A stretch of DNA of 64,000 bases. It comes from Dactylonectria macrodidyma (Eukaryota; Ascomycota; Sordariomycetes; Hypocreales; Nectriaceae). Shown piece by piece: positions 45,502 to 58,866 of this stretch. The translations under genes and the position numbers were made by a program. Position 1 is the first letter of the stretch. Each line of letters begins with the position of its first letter. The stretch spans positions 1,302,001 to 1,366,000 of the forward strand of contig JAGMUV010000001.1 of the NCBI GenBank assembly GCA_020744425.1. The letters run 5' to 3'. The notes below the pieces were generated by a model that worked only from the letters and a program-made list of their open reading frames with translations, was not told where the DNA came from and did not search any database.

Positions 45502-48500
45502 GGTTATTGTTGTAGTTTTGTGTCGTAGTGAGGTATATTCAGGGTCGAGTGGGCTGAGGGCTAGGGTAATTTGTGGGCTGTGGTCTAGGGTATCAACAAC
45601 GAGTCAGAACCAAACCAAGCTCAACCCAACGGGTTCCTAAACATTGTCAGGTGAGCATGATGAGCGGGGAAGGACAGGACAATGATGCAGCTTTCACGTG
45701 TGAAATCTTGAAGGATTTCGGGATTTTTCTTACCGAGTCTGCAAGTGGTGTCTTGCAGTCTATGTGAACCTTATCACACAGACTTTCGGACCAATAACGG
45801 CGAATAAACACGCGGTAAACCCCGATCTGTTTACGATAGACAGACAGAACTCGCTAGGGTGTCATGCAAATCCCAAATGCACATCGATCACGACAAAGAA
45901 AGTCCTAGGCCGATCACAACACTGCTTTCTTTGATTTGATACGCCGCTACGGGGGCGTTGGCTTCGGACGGCGCAAGCCCAACCTCCCGAGAGAGTGGAG
46001 GAATGACGCCGCATCCGACCGATGTAAGCCCCAGTGCGACGATGGGGCTATCTTGTTGTTAACTACCGGTTACGAAGTTCGCAAACGGGTCCTGCGTTGA
46101 AAGTTTTAGACCGGCGGTGGGCAACGGTGATAGTTGCAACGGACCCGACCGACCTTGTGTCGCGATTGGGCGCAAAAGTTGTGAGGGTTGTCCGGAGGCA
46201 TCGACCTGCAGGCTGTGGCCAGATCCTTTTGAATTGAATCTTTGATTCTATGGATCGATCGCAGCCGTTCAGCCTATCCAACGAGGCGGCGCCAATACGG
46301 TCTTCCCCACACCCCACAAAAGTCAATGATGGCCGTATCTTCGATGCAACGTCATGCTGTGCCCGTATTTGGGTTGTGTGGCTGGCCTTGACGCGGCCTG
46401 GCAACCTTTTGTCACGGACGTAAGAGAGCCGGCTGAGAATTGCTGTTGTCCATTCATTCATAGTGCGTAGCATTCGGATGAGAGAAATGTGCAGGGTCAG
46501 CATGCACAACAGGGGCCGGGGGACCGTTTCATTAATCTTGAAAAATCCCCGATATCCCTACACAAGAGCCGCCTGTGACGTGATGTTAATTTGTGGTTTT
46601 CAAGTTTATTCGCTGCCGGGATCCGTATTGTCTGCCGAGACTTCCCTGTCCACTGCATCTCTCAGGGTTGAAAAACCGGAATGCCCGGTCTGTTGGTTAG
46701 TGGCGTAACGAGACCAGCTGAAGGAGACGCCGTGTAACTTCTGATTAAGACTGCCGACATGGAGATAGCGCGTCATGGTGTGTCGTGGTGTGCATGTCAG
46801 ACTAGTTGATGGACGGGAGAGGGAATCCTTGGTGAGCTGCAATATGCAGATGCAAATGCAAAATGTAGGTGCGATTGCATGTGCCCTTTCAGCCACCTGC
46901 TCGCATTGCTCCTAGGGCAAGCAGGTGTTGACGCTGTTTCTCTTAGCGTGGGCTTGTCCGAGCAGAGCCTTCGCTAAATTGTGACTTGAGACAATCTGAA
47001 ACATGACTGATTGTGACCTTCTGGAGAGTGACAGCATGGCATGATGCAGGGCAGGTCACTGTAGATCTCTTGTAAGCCGGGCGATTCATCAGCAGCAAAA
47101 GCGTACAAAAGGAAGCATCCGACAAGAAAAGCCACCCCGGGTGAGCCCGAAGCGGTGCATCGACACTACGCACTGTGTATATGCGGGCGCTGATTCAAGG
47201 AGTAGGGTGGGAGGAGTTCCCTTAAGAAGTTTTGCGATACGAATTCCGTCCAAGCCTGCTTCCTGCAAACGTGGTAACATTACAGACGCAGCCGATGCAT
47301 CCCAGCTTCGACTATGACGATAAATGATGCGTTCGAAAGTTACCGAGACGAGGCCGGGATGATGCCCGTTCCAGAGGAAAACGGCATCCAGGCCCACCGG
47401 CGCGTGTGATGGGGACTTAGGTATTATGTACGAAGTAGATTGACGGGTGTTGCTAGTGAGAGACTCAATGAGGGATCAAGCAGAAGTCATGACGACGGTA
47501 AACAGGTCGGCCAAGGCAGAAGCCATGGCCCATTGTCAAGCACACTTGGCACAGGATTCTTACTCCGCACCGGCACAGCTCCGTAACGTAAACGCATTGG
47601 ATTTTATTAATCTCCTGCTGGGATGAGGGATGGTGGGAAATCCAAAACCGGATCCAGGGTGGGTTCTGGGACCATTCCCAGGAAGTGTCAGATCCACCGG
47701 GGAGATGCTCCCCGATTCGACGGCTGCGGGTGCTGTTTGGCTGCTTTTTGGGTGCTTGGGTGGCCCGCTACTCGTCGCGGAGGGTGTCATCATGGGGCAT
47801 GTTCCGGGTTGCACAACATCGAGAGGCGAGAGGAGAGCAGAAAGGCGTCTCAGCGTTCTTTTGTTGCGGAGTCTCAGACAACCATCTTGATCTTCCAAGC
47901 GCTTTGCGGGTCGTCAGCCGTAGGCGAGGGAGGGGGCCCTGGAAACAGCCCGTGTCTGGCCTGGCCGAATCCGTCTCAGTCGCATCTTGCAGATCTCCTT
48001 GGTGACCGTCACAATCCCCCTTGACGACTCTCACAATTCCTCTTGATGATTGAGTCGGTTGGGAATTCATTCGGCCGACAAGTCACTTTGGAAGCTTGTG
48101 GCAGGCATGCCGATGAGAAAGTGAGGTTTGCGGTCAACTGGTGCGGAGTAATCGCTTACCTAAAGGTACCTACCTTACCTTAGATATGTACCGGTATGTA
48201 GCTTAACGTAATGGGGTAGCATGTTTTGGAAGCATCAACTCTACGCCATCCGTTGCCTTGCTCATTGCACCTTGCTCCCCCAACAAGACCGAACCAACAA
48301 CCTGCATTCCACCAAGCTTGCAACGCAACGCACCAACTTCGCGCGCGCTGCCTGTTTGCGTGCGTTTTTGTTTTCTTGGTACGCATCCTATCCTGGCGCT
48401 GAGTGGCATCTCAGCTCCGGCTACCCACACAACCTTGCTCGGCTGTGGCTGACGACCTCTTTTTCCTGCTTCGTGATGATGCGCCTTCGCATGCATCTGC

Positions 48501-49158
48501 GTGTGCGTGTGTGCGTCGGTTTCGGCCGTCTCACCCCTCACCTCACCCGTACTCGCGCTCACGTAGCTTCACCTCACCGTCTCCGTGTTTCTTCTCCTCT
48601 TTCCATTGACCATCGACGCCCTGGCCGCTTGGCGTCTGATCCGATCCCGCCTCGGAGCTATTCCCCTCCCTCCAATGCCTCCACCATGAACCGGCCGGCA
48701 TGGATCATAAACCCATGGTAGTCCATGCATCATAAACCCCCCCGGCTCCACCTCCACCTCCGTCTCCAACACGCTCTTCTTCCCCATGTCTCCCAGGCTC
48801 CTTCTCCTCTGACTCTCTCGCTCACTTGTTCTCCCCCCTCCCCGTTGCGTTTCAACTTTGATTTCTACTCTCTCGTTTTCAATTCCTATCTTTTACTCTT
48901 CGCTTCTCATTGATTTCGTCGCTGCCCCGGTCTTTCAACCCCATCGTTAGCTGCTTACAAGCTACGCCCTCGACCCGTTAGTGCCGGGATATCGAGCTCG
49001 ACGCTAGGTTCACGCCGACGGCATGGCCCTTACACAATCATCCTAAGCACCTCTTCAGCTGGTCGAGGGAATATCATCCCTCCCCCTCCAGGCTCCCTCT
49101 TTCCTCTGCACCTTCCAGCGTCAATTCGTGTCTCCAAGATTATAGCCAAATCAGCCTC
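45502..49158. other. 3.7 kb intergenic region
   Basis: Only short overlapping open frames (for example 46063-46509, 47089-47397, 47560-47898) with no motif I recognise. The last 800 bases (from about 48300) are strongly pyrimidine-rich on the + strand and are the likely promoter and long 5' UTR of the gene at 49159. Confidence 0.5.
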
Positions 49159-52100
49159 ATGGGGAATACTCCCTCCTCCGAGGACCCAAGACGGCCTCAG
49201 AAGCTATCCAAACTGCAGCTGGGGTCCGACGCTCCGGGAACTGGTCCACATCATGCTCTCAATCAGCTCGAGACTCATCATGGCCGTTCTTCCAACTCAT
49301 ATCTCGTCGGATCGGGCCCCGGCTCATCTCCCAACTCATCCCCGATCGAGCCATCACACCCCGGTATAGGCATCGCAATTTCTGTAGATGACTTCGAACA
49401 TGGGAAACCACCATTACCTCGCCGAAACTCTCGCCGAGATTCTCGCCTGTGGAGCATTGTCTCTCGAAACCACTCGTTCAAACCAGATCATACACGGTCA
49501 AGATCGATGACTGCTCCTACCACGAGACCAAGATCCTTTGTCAGTGACGGCGATGCCTTGCCACTTGCTCAAGGAGAAAAGTTAGTACTTAAAGCTGAGC
49601 CATGCGTGATCATTGCTGACTTACTTGCGTAGCCTGCGCACTATTAGGCATTGTAGCTCCGCCAACCTTAATGTGAGGACCCGTGAAGCTCAGCAGCTTC
49701 AAACTCTTGATCGAGAGGGCGTAGACGAATCATCATTGTCGACACCTGAAAACCAGTCCCCAACCTGCGATGTTACGGAAAACACCTGGAAGAGCTCTCA
49801 TCCCACTTATAACGCAAGATCCATCCCTAGGTCCAATTCAGACGCCTCTATCTATATGCCAATGCGCCGGCGGTCCCTCGTTCAGACACCTGGCGTTGCC
49901 ACTCGTGCCTACCCGAGCACCAGCACCGCCTCTGGAAGGTCAAACTTCCCTAACAGCCTTTCAACACCGAGCCAAACCAGGCATAGCTCAATTGAGTCAA
50001 GCGCAGTCCCAAGCCTGTCTATCCCACCAGTCAAGTTTGGCTCGCACACCCCAGAACGTGTTGTGACACCATGTGAGGCTGAATACAAGCAACTTGGTGG
50101 CATGAAGTTTGGTTCACTGCGTATCATGAATGGGGCGCCCAAGCTCAGCCCAAGGATTGAAAAGGACAACAACATGGACGGAGGATTCGCACCAACCACA
50201 GCTACTTCTGCTGATCAAGAGTCACGTTCTTCGCCAAGGTTGAAGGGCTCTGACGAGCGTAATGGCTCTTTCACTGAAAATGGTACTGGGATAGAGTACG
50301 CAGTTCCTGAGATCTTATATGTCAGGGATGACCCAAATGCGAAGCCTACCGCCGAGACGATTCGTCTCGAGCTCGAAAGCAAGACACTCAAGAATCTAAA
50401 TAGGTCAGACAGCGGATTTATTTCGAGCCCTTCCTCCGAGGGCTCTCGGAAAGCGGTTTCCAAGACGGATAGTGGCTACAGCTCGAATGTGTCTCTACGC
50501 TCTCTCCAAAGTCTGAGATCTGCTGCCACGGACGCTAGCCGCAAGTCTCCTGAAAAAGAGCAAAATCGGGCCTTGAGTAGTTCAGGCCCGAAGAATACTG
50601 GGTTGCGACCTGCTCCGGTCGCAAGTTCAAACGATGCCACGACTCGACACCCCCAAATCCAACGGAGGCCAGGAACAATGCCAATAGTAGCCCGGTCGGA
50701 CGATCAAACTCCGGCAAAGATCTCTTCGCATAAGTCTCTGTCGTCACTGACTCGTGAGGGCCCGATCAAGATGCCGTCCCTGACGGGCAACGAAAACCAT
50801 AAGTCTCAGCTACCGACATCGAGACCACGATCCAGCCCAGCTCAGACTCAGCGCCACATCGTACACAGCTCTAGTTGCCCGCCTACCCCTGTTCTGTCAC
50901 AGGATACAAGAGCAACCCACTGGAGCAGAACACAACGAATACCAAGCACCTCTCAACGAAAAGGCCCGCCCAAGGTTCGAAACAATCGCACGGCCAGCAA
51001 GACGATCCAGCGAAGCCGGAGCGATATTACCCAACGGCCTACAGAGAACAATCGCGTGTATGGCAATGACTCAAGGCGACCGATGCTCCATGACGATAAA
51101 AGCAAGGAGACCCTGAGGACTATTATGAGTATGGGCAGTACGGATGTTCTAAACGCACAAGGTCGCCAGAGCATCAAAGCACATGACGCCGCCAAGCAAG
51201 GGACAGCCGAGCCGACAACCCCAAAGACGCCACGACGCGGGTCCTTTCGAGCGAGAGCAAAATCGATTACCCAAGCAGCCACGACTTTGCTCATATCAGG
51301 GAAATCACCGGTTACTAAGATGTCGAAAAGCACTGACGCGGGCTCTCCACGACGCAAAGCCGAAGTTGCCGATCAAACGGTCCTTCACAACGGCAAGGAA
51401 CCTCGAGTCACTAGTCAGACAGAAAGAGAGCCTATTAACAAAGCCAAGCCCGAGCTGCCAAAGACTCCTGATCACCACAGTGTCGCCGCAAGAAGGAACT
51501 CTCTGCCGGCTCTGTCTGGATCTCGCTCATCGCTTCCCGAAACGAATTCTGCACCATACCGCGTTAAAAAGACGAGAACTCCGCCGCCAGTGAGTATGCA
51601 GACGCGCTCTGGTAAGAAGTCCCGCGGACAGGGACTTTCGCACTCTCAATCAGCGCCTTCCCCGGCAGAGCTGGCTCATCTGCGGCAGCCCTCAGTCCCG
51701 CGAGAGGCTCGTCGTGACATGATTCAAAGCTATCCGCAGGCGCAAGGTGCGCCGGAATTCTATGGAAATCCATCCTACAACCAGGTTGTGTCGTTGAATC
51801 AACAACAGCTAGCCTACCTCCATCGACACCGAACGGCGTCATGGCATACTGGATCCGGCTCGCAGTCTCCTTTGTCCGTTGCCCAGCCTGGCCACCAACG
51901 ACGGAGTTCGGCACCGAGCCCACAAGGACATCATGGACATTCGAGAGTCCGATCTAGGAGTGGCAGTGCTCTGTCCCAACAACAACTTGGTCGATTGTCT
52001 CCTCAGGTACAGCCGATGTATGGCGGGAGCCATATGGGCCAGCAATGGCTCCATCCCCATCCGATGCAATTCAATGGACAAGTCCATGGGATGGATGCCA

Positions 52101-52267
52101 TGATGTATCAGGAACTTGACCGTCATGTGGCCCTGACCCCCCAACCAGTCCACTCGCGCCATAGAAGGGCGGTTTCACAGGGGGCGACGTACAGCCAGAA
52201 CCCGCCATTCCGCGTCCTTCACAGCTACAACTCCCCGGCATATAAGGGGGCCCCCATTTGGGGCTAA
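49159..52267 (+). CDS. Large disordered protein with possible N-myristoylation start
   Basis: Two exons, 49159-49580 and 49633-52267, with a 52 nt intron (GTTAGT...CGTAG), encode 1018 residues. The protein begins MGNTPSSED; Gly2 with Ser6 fits an N-myristoylation signal, so it may sit on membranes. The rest is rich in Ser, Pro, Arg, Gln and Thr, with many basophilic kinase-like sites (RRNSRRDS, RSRSMT, RRGS, RRSS) and no globular domain visible. The last part is Gln/His-rich (NQQQLAYLHRHRTAS, LSQQQLGRLSPQ). The C-terminus ends YKGAPIWG. I do not recognise a named family or function. The long open frame, consistent intron and even composition make a real gene very likely. Confidence 0.85.
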
Positions 52268-55200
52268 TTTATTTGCATCACCTTCTTTGATTTACTATGT
52301 TTTGTTTCCTCTACGATACCACAAGCCAACAAAATGGAGTTCCCGGCGTCACACAAGCTTTTCTTTATTCGCCCCCTCACACCTTGCGGTTGCTACCCAC
52401 GTTGCTTGACGAAAAAAAAAGATCAAAAAGAGAGAGCTTTTCGCCATCATTACCGGCCTGGTTGGCCTCCCTATTCACAGATGTTAAATCCCAAGCAATG
52501 GTTGAGATGACCGTTTTCATTCACCTCTCATACTGAGTGAGTCACACTTTGATTTTCTACTGCGGATCTGGGGTTCGGGTTTGGGAAAATAGGTCGGTCG
52601 GTTAGGTCAGATACCCCGAGATTGTGGAAAGAGAATGGCAACAACCCACGTTTCACCTATGTACCTCCTAATATGATAGAATTAAGATTGTGATTCTAGT
52701 CAAACACGGTGTTTTGTGAATCTAGGACTGTGCAACGTTGAGTACCTTTTTGCTGAGTGTGTAACTGTACATAATTTCCCTTGGGAGATTTGCCGTCTGT
52801 TGGATTGAGGAACATGATCAAAGTGATGGATCTAACTTCGGTAGCAACGCGAGTCGAAGCCCCTGTAATTATTGAGGGACATAGAGGTATCCGAAGATCG
52901 GTCGATTTCGATGTCTCCTTACTTTCCCAAGAGCCCAGTCCCAGCTTATCGCCGCCGCACTTCTGAATGACCACGTACCTACCTACGAAGTAATTAGGCA
53001 AGTATGTCTAGTATAGACAGTTTCAATGAGGGCGCACCAGCTCCACGGAGCGATTCCAGGTGGATGTCTAGTATCTTATCCCTTGTCGAAACTCACCTCG
53101 TCGGCGATTTGTTGATTTGCCGGCTCCTGATGGACCATGATCGGACTTCAGCGTTGGCTCGCCCATTCCGATTGACATGCTTCCGTCCCCACTTCATATG
53201 GGGTTGCGAGTCGTCACCCTTAGCTTTTTGCTGGAATGGCTGCTGTCTCGTGACGACGCGTACGTACTCTTCTGGCGACAAGGGCCTGATGATTGAGCTA
53301 GGAGTTTGTGCAGGCAGATGATTTGACATCTGGGGCAAGGGTGCTTCGGGAGGTCGGTGAGCTTGCGGAACTCGGGGAATCCGAAAGCCTACAAGGAGCT
53401 CTAGATGCGGGATTCGATCGCTCCAGAGTCCGTTGACGACTGCATGCTTTGGTGTTGTTGGGAAGCTTCCGCTTGCTGGTGACATTATGTGGGTGTCTAC
53501 GTAGCTCTGCTAGGACTCAGGAGTGGGCTGGTGATGCGGCCCACAAAGGGAACATGAACATGATCGCACAACCAGCCATGGTGGTCCCGTGACCAGAATT
53601 GGGAGAATCAATGCATATTGGACGCAGCATCAAAGAACGGCTTACCAACTACGTATGGATGAGAAGTCCCGAGACAGCGGACGGGAAGTATTGGAGGGCT
53701 AAGCGGGTGTGACGTTGCCGCGAGATGGCGATGGCGATTTGATGTCTAGGTTTAGGGGATGACACAGCCCCCCTTGGCAGATCGGCGCCAATATCATGAT
53801 ACTTTGAACTGCTGCGTGACGTGGAGAGAGTAGCATAGCGAGCCGCATAACCAATAAGGTGTGGGGGGAACACGGGATAGTTGCATGCAGCTCTGACAAG
53901 ACTTGAGTCGGTTTTTATTCGCAACGGCAGCCGAGGTTGGCGATGGACGCGAATTTTTTGATAGTTTTGGTCCAAAACATGCGAGCTAGGCGGTCCGCCT
54001 GAGTATGCGGGGCGAAGGCAGCTAAGGTAGGTACCAACACAAGCCTCAAGCAGTGAGATTCTGCCTCGCATATTTCGACGGCACGAGCTTGGCGACGGGA
54101 AAACAAGCTCGGTCAGGTGGGTTCACAAAGGATGAACAGACCAACAGGTAGGCCTAAGGGTCAAACTTGAATTGGAGCTGTTTCTCATCCTCTTCGTCGC
54201 CCTCCTGGTGGTATAGAGAAGGTGGTGTGACACAACTGGCCGTCATTCATCCGTCAACTTGTTTCTCTTCGCGAACGAGCCAGAAGCGTCTTGGCCTTTG
54301 TTTGGACTGCTTCTATTTTGAGGGCGCCATGTCCTGACCTCCCGACACCCTGGTCCCCTTGGCGTTGGCGCCCTGGCACCCCGACACTGGGACCCGGCAC
54401 CGTTGCGAGGCGATCCCCGTGGCTCCCGGAAGAAGAAGGCTGCTCGCTGTCGAGTTGTTGGGAAGGCCTCTTGGTGAACTTGGTCATGACCCTGAATGAT
54501 CAACACGGACGTCCGCTCCCCTTTAACGGCTGGGGCTAAAACAGAGCCGAGGATGGAGGGGATTGAGTCCCGCTGACGTAGATGTCCGCGATGGGGTTCG
54601 CCTTGGGGTGGCAGTCAAAGTGGGAGCGAGGGAGGGAGCCCTCCCATGGATGGATTCTTATCATTTGTCCCATTGCTGACGACGCCTGGACGCTGGACTT
54701 AACTGTCCGATGATGCACAGCCTAGTTGGTCATCAAGGATCTTGTCCTATCCCCCTCACTCTGCATCCTCTTGTCCGCTCAAGAGGATGGCCAGATACAG
54801 TACCATGCACAACAGTGTGGATTGGTGCCCTTCTATGCAGAATATGATTAAAAAGAAAATAAGAAAGAAATGATCAAGGGCGCGAGCTGAGAATTATTGT
54901 TCGTCGGTATCCGTAGGGATCAGGGCAAAGATGCAGAAAAATTCAGCCATACATCACAGTTCTCCGCCGCCTCCGTCGCAGGAATTCTAAGCTCAGCGCC
55001 ACTAACCGCTACGAGTTTACTGCCACAAGCCCACTGCTCCAATTCCACTGCGCTGCATATCAGGGCATGCACACCTTTGGAATCCTCGACGGCAGATGAA
55101 ATTATAATCCTGACCCTGTCCTAATGATTGTGTGTACAGGTATTTGCCATCGTACGGGAATCAAAGTCTTGTGAAGGCCGTTTTGCAAGACCTGGAGAAC

Positions 55201-56798
55201 AAAGAACCATGCATCGTACCTTATCCGCTGCAGGCATCGTCTGGTGTGCGCTGTCCCGGCTGCATAACGAGTGGCTATCGTCGGTCCCAGCTCACGCAGC
55301 AGGCCTATCCAGCGGCCCAGGCTCCCGGAGTACACCGCGGGTTGGGCGAGTCTAGGGCCCTTCCCAGGGCGGTCGGAGCCTGAACTGGACTTCCCAGTGT
55401 CCGCAAGCGACCCTCCCCTTGACCAATGTCGTTGGCTGGAATATATGGCAGGGGCCTGTTGGCGTCCCCGGGCCGTCTTTGGTTTGTTTTCTTCAGCGCG
55501 TTTTGGGGGCAGCTTGAGCCGGCGGTTTTGGTTTTTGGGGAGGCGTTTTAGGGCGCCCTGAGGCTTACTGTGGATTTGACTTGGGGGGTCCTGGCATGGT
55601 CTGGATTCTGGCATGGCCGCCGGTACGGTTGGATCTTACAGTGGAGAGAGGTGGAATATGAATGCAGATGACAATTCACACAGGAGAGTGAGAGACAGGA
55701 GAATTCGCCGCCTGTTATTGTGTGCAAAATTGGGTTGTGCCTCTGAATTCACCGCATTCCTATCGTCATGTTCACTCGCTCCGTAGGATGACAGATACTG
55801 GGGACACTCCAACACGCCTTGGAAGCTGGGCTGGGATGATGCTGTCGGGTGTTAATGCCACGCTGACACACTGGCGCTCACTGGCGCCCACAGGCACACA
55901 GCCATCGGCCAGGGACGGTGCATAAACGGGCAAGACGGGTCTTGCGGGCTTTTGCATTGCATGGCAAGCCCATTTCCCACCGCTTCTCGTCCCTTTTGGG
56001 TAAGGATGAGATGTGTATCGGGGGTCACAGACTCGCTGTGGCATCGCCCATTGGTCTTGGGAGCTAGGAACTCCGCAGTTGGAATACGAGCGTCATTCAC
56101 GCCAGCCACATCCCACACCCATCCTACCTACTACAGAGGTACTTCGTGGGCCAACCCCCCAAAATGCCCCCAGTCCTTCTCTTTTTTATCCACCTCTTAT
56201 TATCCACTCTCGAAAAATCCATACCTTTCCATTCCTTTGTTTGCACTGCATCGCGCATCTGCACGCTGCACTGTAACGGGGCATTTTCACTGTTTTAGCA
56301 CGCTGCCGCCCACGCACACCCTGGTTTCCTTCATACATAACCTTAGGTAGTCTCTCGCTATTTTATCCTTGGCTTCGCCTCTCGTGACTCCTTCTACTTG
56401 CTCTATTTCTACCCTCTGCCACTCGCTTCTCCTTTCCTTCCTATCTATTTCACGCCTCCTGTATTAATCCGGCTCATCGCCATCCTTTCGTTTCTCGACG
56501 CTGTCGATTGTCATCCAACTCGGCCTCATCCCATCTCTATCCTGCTCCAACAGTCCCTCGCTCATCAGCTCACGCCCATCGACGACTTCATCCTCACGCT
56601 ATCCTCCCACCTCGAGTGGTGATTCACACCTGGGATTCACACTTGGGAGTGTCTCAAGCCCTGACAAACAGCCTCTTGGGCTTTTTCGCTGCGCTTGGCT
56701 CGTCGACCTAACCCCAGCCGACCTCCCGAGCCGATATCAGCGACCTTGACCGATCCTCGTCTTCTCACATACATACTCCTTTCACCAAACTCATCAAG
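52268..56798. other. 4.5 kb intergenic region
   Basis: The 3' UTR of the upstream gene on the left and a long pyrimidine-rich leader (about 56160-56798) of the wall sensor gene on the right. Between them only weak open frames occur. The frame on the minus strand at 53098-53485 (start ATG, ends at a GTGAGT donor) is the best candidate but lacks coding bias. A frame at 55102-55614 on the minus strand looks incidental. Confidence 0.5.
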
Positions 56799-57785
56799 AT
56801 GTACGCCTCACACCTCTTCAAGCTACTTCTGGTAGCTCTCTCCGTCATTTGTGTCGCACAGGCTTCCCTGATCGACTTCTCTGGCAACCACCGACAAATC
56901 ATCCGACGACAGAGCCCTGGGACCAATGACGACTCGACAACGGACGCGGCAACTACTGCGACACAAGCCGACTCATCTACCAGCGCTGCACCTACCGACC
57001 AGGTCAGCACAACGGAGCAGAGTGCAACAACTCAACCAGCAACCACCTCGGATGTACAGACAACCGCGGAGACCCCAGCTCCCGAGACCACTTCAGCCCC
57101 TGCCGAGACTACTGCACGCGACTCTTCGAAGTCGACCAGCGTTCCGGCTCAGCAAACCACCGAGGACTCTAGCTCATCCAAGGTTGCGCCTACGACATCC
57201 AGCGGAGATGCTCCCGCCGAGTCGACGACTGCTGGCGACAACACGTCAACCAGCGAGCCTCCCCAAACCACCAGCAGCGGCAGCCAGTCTGATGACAATG
57301 ACAAATCTACCACCGACAGCAGCGAGGACCAGACTACCGAGAGCCTGGTCACATCGACACATGTGGACGTTGTTACGAAGACGAACGATGATGGGTCTAA
57401 GGAGGTTATGACATCTATTACTATCACTACGTCTACCCCTGGCCTAAACTCGGACGACTCCAACAGCTCCTCCGGCATGTCTACCAAGACTCGCAACACT
57501 GTGATCGGTGTCGTTGTCGGCATCGGTGGCTTTATCATTCTCGGCGCCCTGGGCCTCGTCGCTTGGAGGATCCGGGGCCGCAAGAAGCAGGCCGAAGAGG
57601 CCGATGGATTGATGGACTTCGGCAACAACTCCAGTACAGCTTACCACAGCGGCTACAATCCGGTAGAGAAGTCGGAGCCCAGCAGTGCCGGCCGGGACAG
57701 TGGCCCTCGGACCTCCCCGTTCCAGACCAACCTGGATAACTACCACCAACCAACTGCACCGGTAAATGCGTCATCCAACTTTTGA
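56799..57785 (+). CDS. Mid2-like cell wall stress sensor
   Basis: Single-exon frame of 328 residues. A signal peptide (MYASHLFKLLLVALSVICVAQA) leads into a long Ser/Thr-rich extracellular part (about 40-225) expected to be heavily O-mannosylated. A single transmembrane helix follows at 234-257 (NTVIGVVVGIGGFIILGALG), then basic residues (RIRGRKKQ) and a short cytosolic tail with EEADGLMDFG. This is the architecture of Mid2/Wsc-type sensors that report wall stress to the Rho1-PKC pathway. No WSC Cys-rich domain is present, so the Mid2-like group is the better fit. A dibasic site (IIRRQ) near residue 37 could be a Kex2-type cleavage site. The call rests on architecture, not on a conserved domain sequence. 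Confidence 0.82.
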   Translation: MYASHLFKLLLVALSVICVAQASLIDFSGNHRQIIRRQSPGTNDDSTTDAATTATQADSSTSAAPTDQVSTTEQSATTQPATTSDVQTTAETPAPETTSAPAETTARDSSKSTSVPAQQTTEDSSSSKVAPTTSSGDAPAESTTAGDNTSTSEPPQTTSSGSQSDDNDKSTTDSSEDQTTESLVTSTHVDVVTKTNDDGSKEVMTSITITTSTPGLNSDDSNSSSGMSTKTRNTVIGVVVGIGGFIILGALGLVAWRIRGRKKQAEEADGLMDFGNNSSTAYHSGYNPVEKSEPSSAGRDSGPRTSPFQTNLDNYHQPTAPVNASSNF

Positions 57786-58713
57786 TGATCTAATAACATC
57801 AAGTTGATGCACTCTATCACCACAACAATTTTTCTATCATCATCACATCCACAATTCGACAGGTTTCTGTGACTCATAAGGGCGTTCCGGGCACGGGCAT
57901 ATCGTGATTTTCTATGGGAAATAGAGAGGGATTCGTCTGAGTTTGATACTACGACTACGATACCTGATGGCTGTGACCAATCGGCACAGCACAGACACAC
58001 CTGCCCTATGGGCCTCTAGTTTAGATTGAGAAATCTCACTGGCCTCAGCGTTAGGACTTGTTCGGAACTAGTGGTCGCAGTTTCAACATGTCTGACCTGT
58101 GACTTTGGTTACGAAACACCTTGCGTGACACACTTCGGTTTCCACCAACCAAGTCAGCACTGGCTACGTCAATGCTGAGTCTAGGGGACCTGTATCTACC
58201 TAGACTAGAGATAATAATTTGACTGCAATATAGCAAGCGTGACTTGTCAAAATCAATCACCGCCACTGCCTGATACCTTTGCTAACGTTTCTACTACCTG
58301 TCACTTGTGTTCCTTGATTTTCCCTTCTCTTAGCCCGCTGTATCGGTTCCTGCACGGTATGACAAGTCGTGGGTGTCCTGGGTGGGGGTGTTTCGTCTCA
58401 GCCCCTGGCCACAGTGACGTTTTGGATAGCATGCATGTTTCAGCAGACGGTCTCTAACAGTGATTCTGCGGGATGGGGAAGCCGCCATTGTTTCTCGGCG
58501 TTGTGTGATAGCCACAATAAAGTCACATCGTCGGTTGCACGTTGGTCAGTGGCGGCAGGTCAAACTACCGATCTTCACAAATGCTTGGCGGCAGAGGTCT
58601 TCCAAGATGCATGGCTTTGGAATAAATAGATCCAAAGGGCTCCTGATCTGCGAATCCGCTGTGCACTCCTTTCATTGCTTGAGAATATCCTCAACACAGA
58701 CACGAGCTCTATC

Positions 58714-58866
58714 ATGCCCTACTGTCACACGTGGCTTACGCTACCGCTGCTGCTGACTCTTGCAGCTGGGGCCGCTGGGATGGAGATGTTTGATGAGTGG
58801 GATTTGATTGAGGACTTGGACTTCGCTTTCGACATCTTGGATGAAGGTTGGCGAATGGTTGCATGA
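58714..58866 (+). CDS. Candidate small secreted acidic peptide
   Basis: An ATG at 58714 opens 50 codons. The first 22 residues (MPYCHTWLTLPLLLTLAAGA and two more) form a convincing signal peptide with an AxA-like end. The remaining 28 are acidic and aromatic (DEWDLIEDLDFAFDILDE). There is only one Cys, inside the signal part. Signal-like frames of this size can arise by chance, and no family is recognised. Confidence 0.3.
   Translation: MPYCHTWLTLPLLLTLAAGAAGMEMFDEWDLIEDLDFAFDILDEGWRMVA

Noticed and set aside
47560..48070. Overlapping frames on both strands, some Gly/Ser-rich
   Set aside because: GC-driven open frames in all phases; none stands out.
55102..55614. 170-codon frame on the minus strand
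   Set aside because: Basic, low-complexity composition and no splice or domain support.
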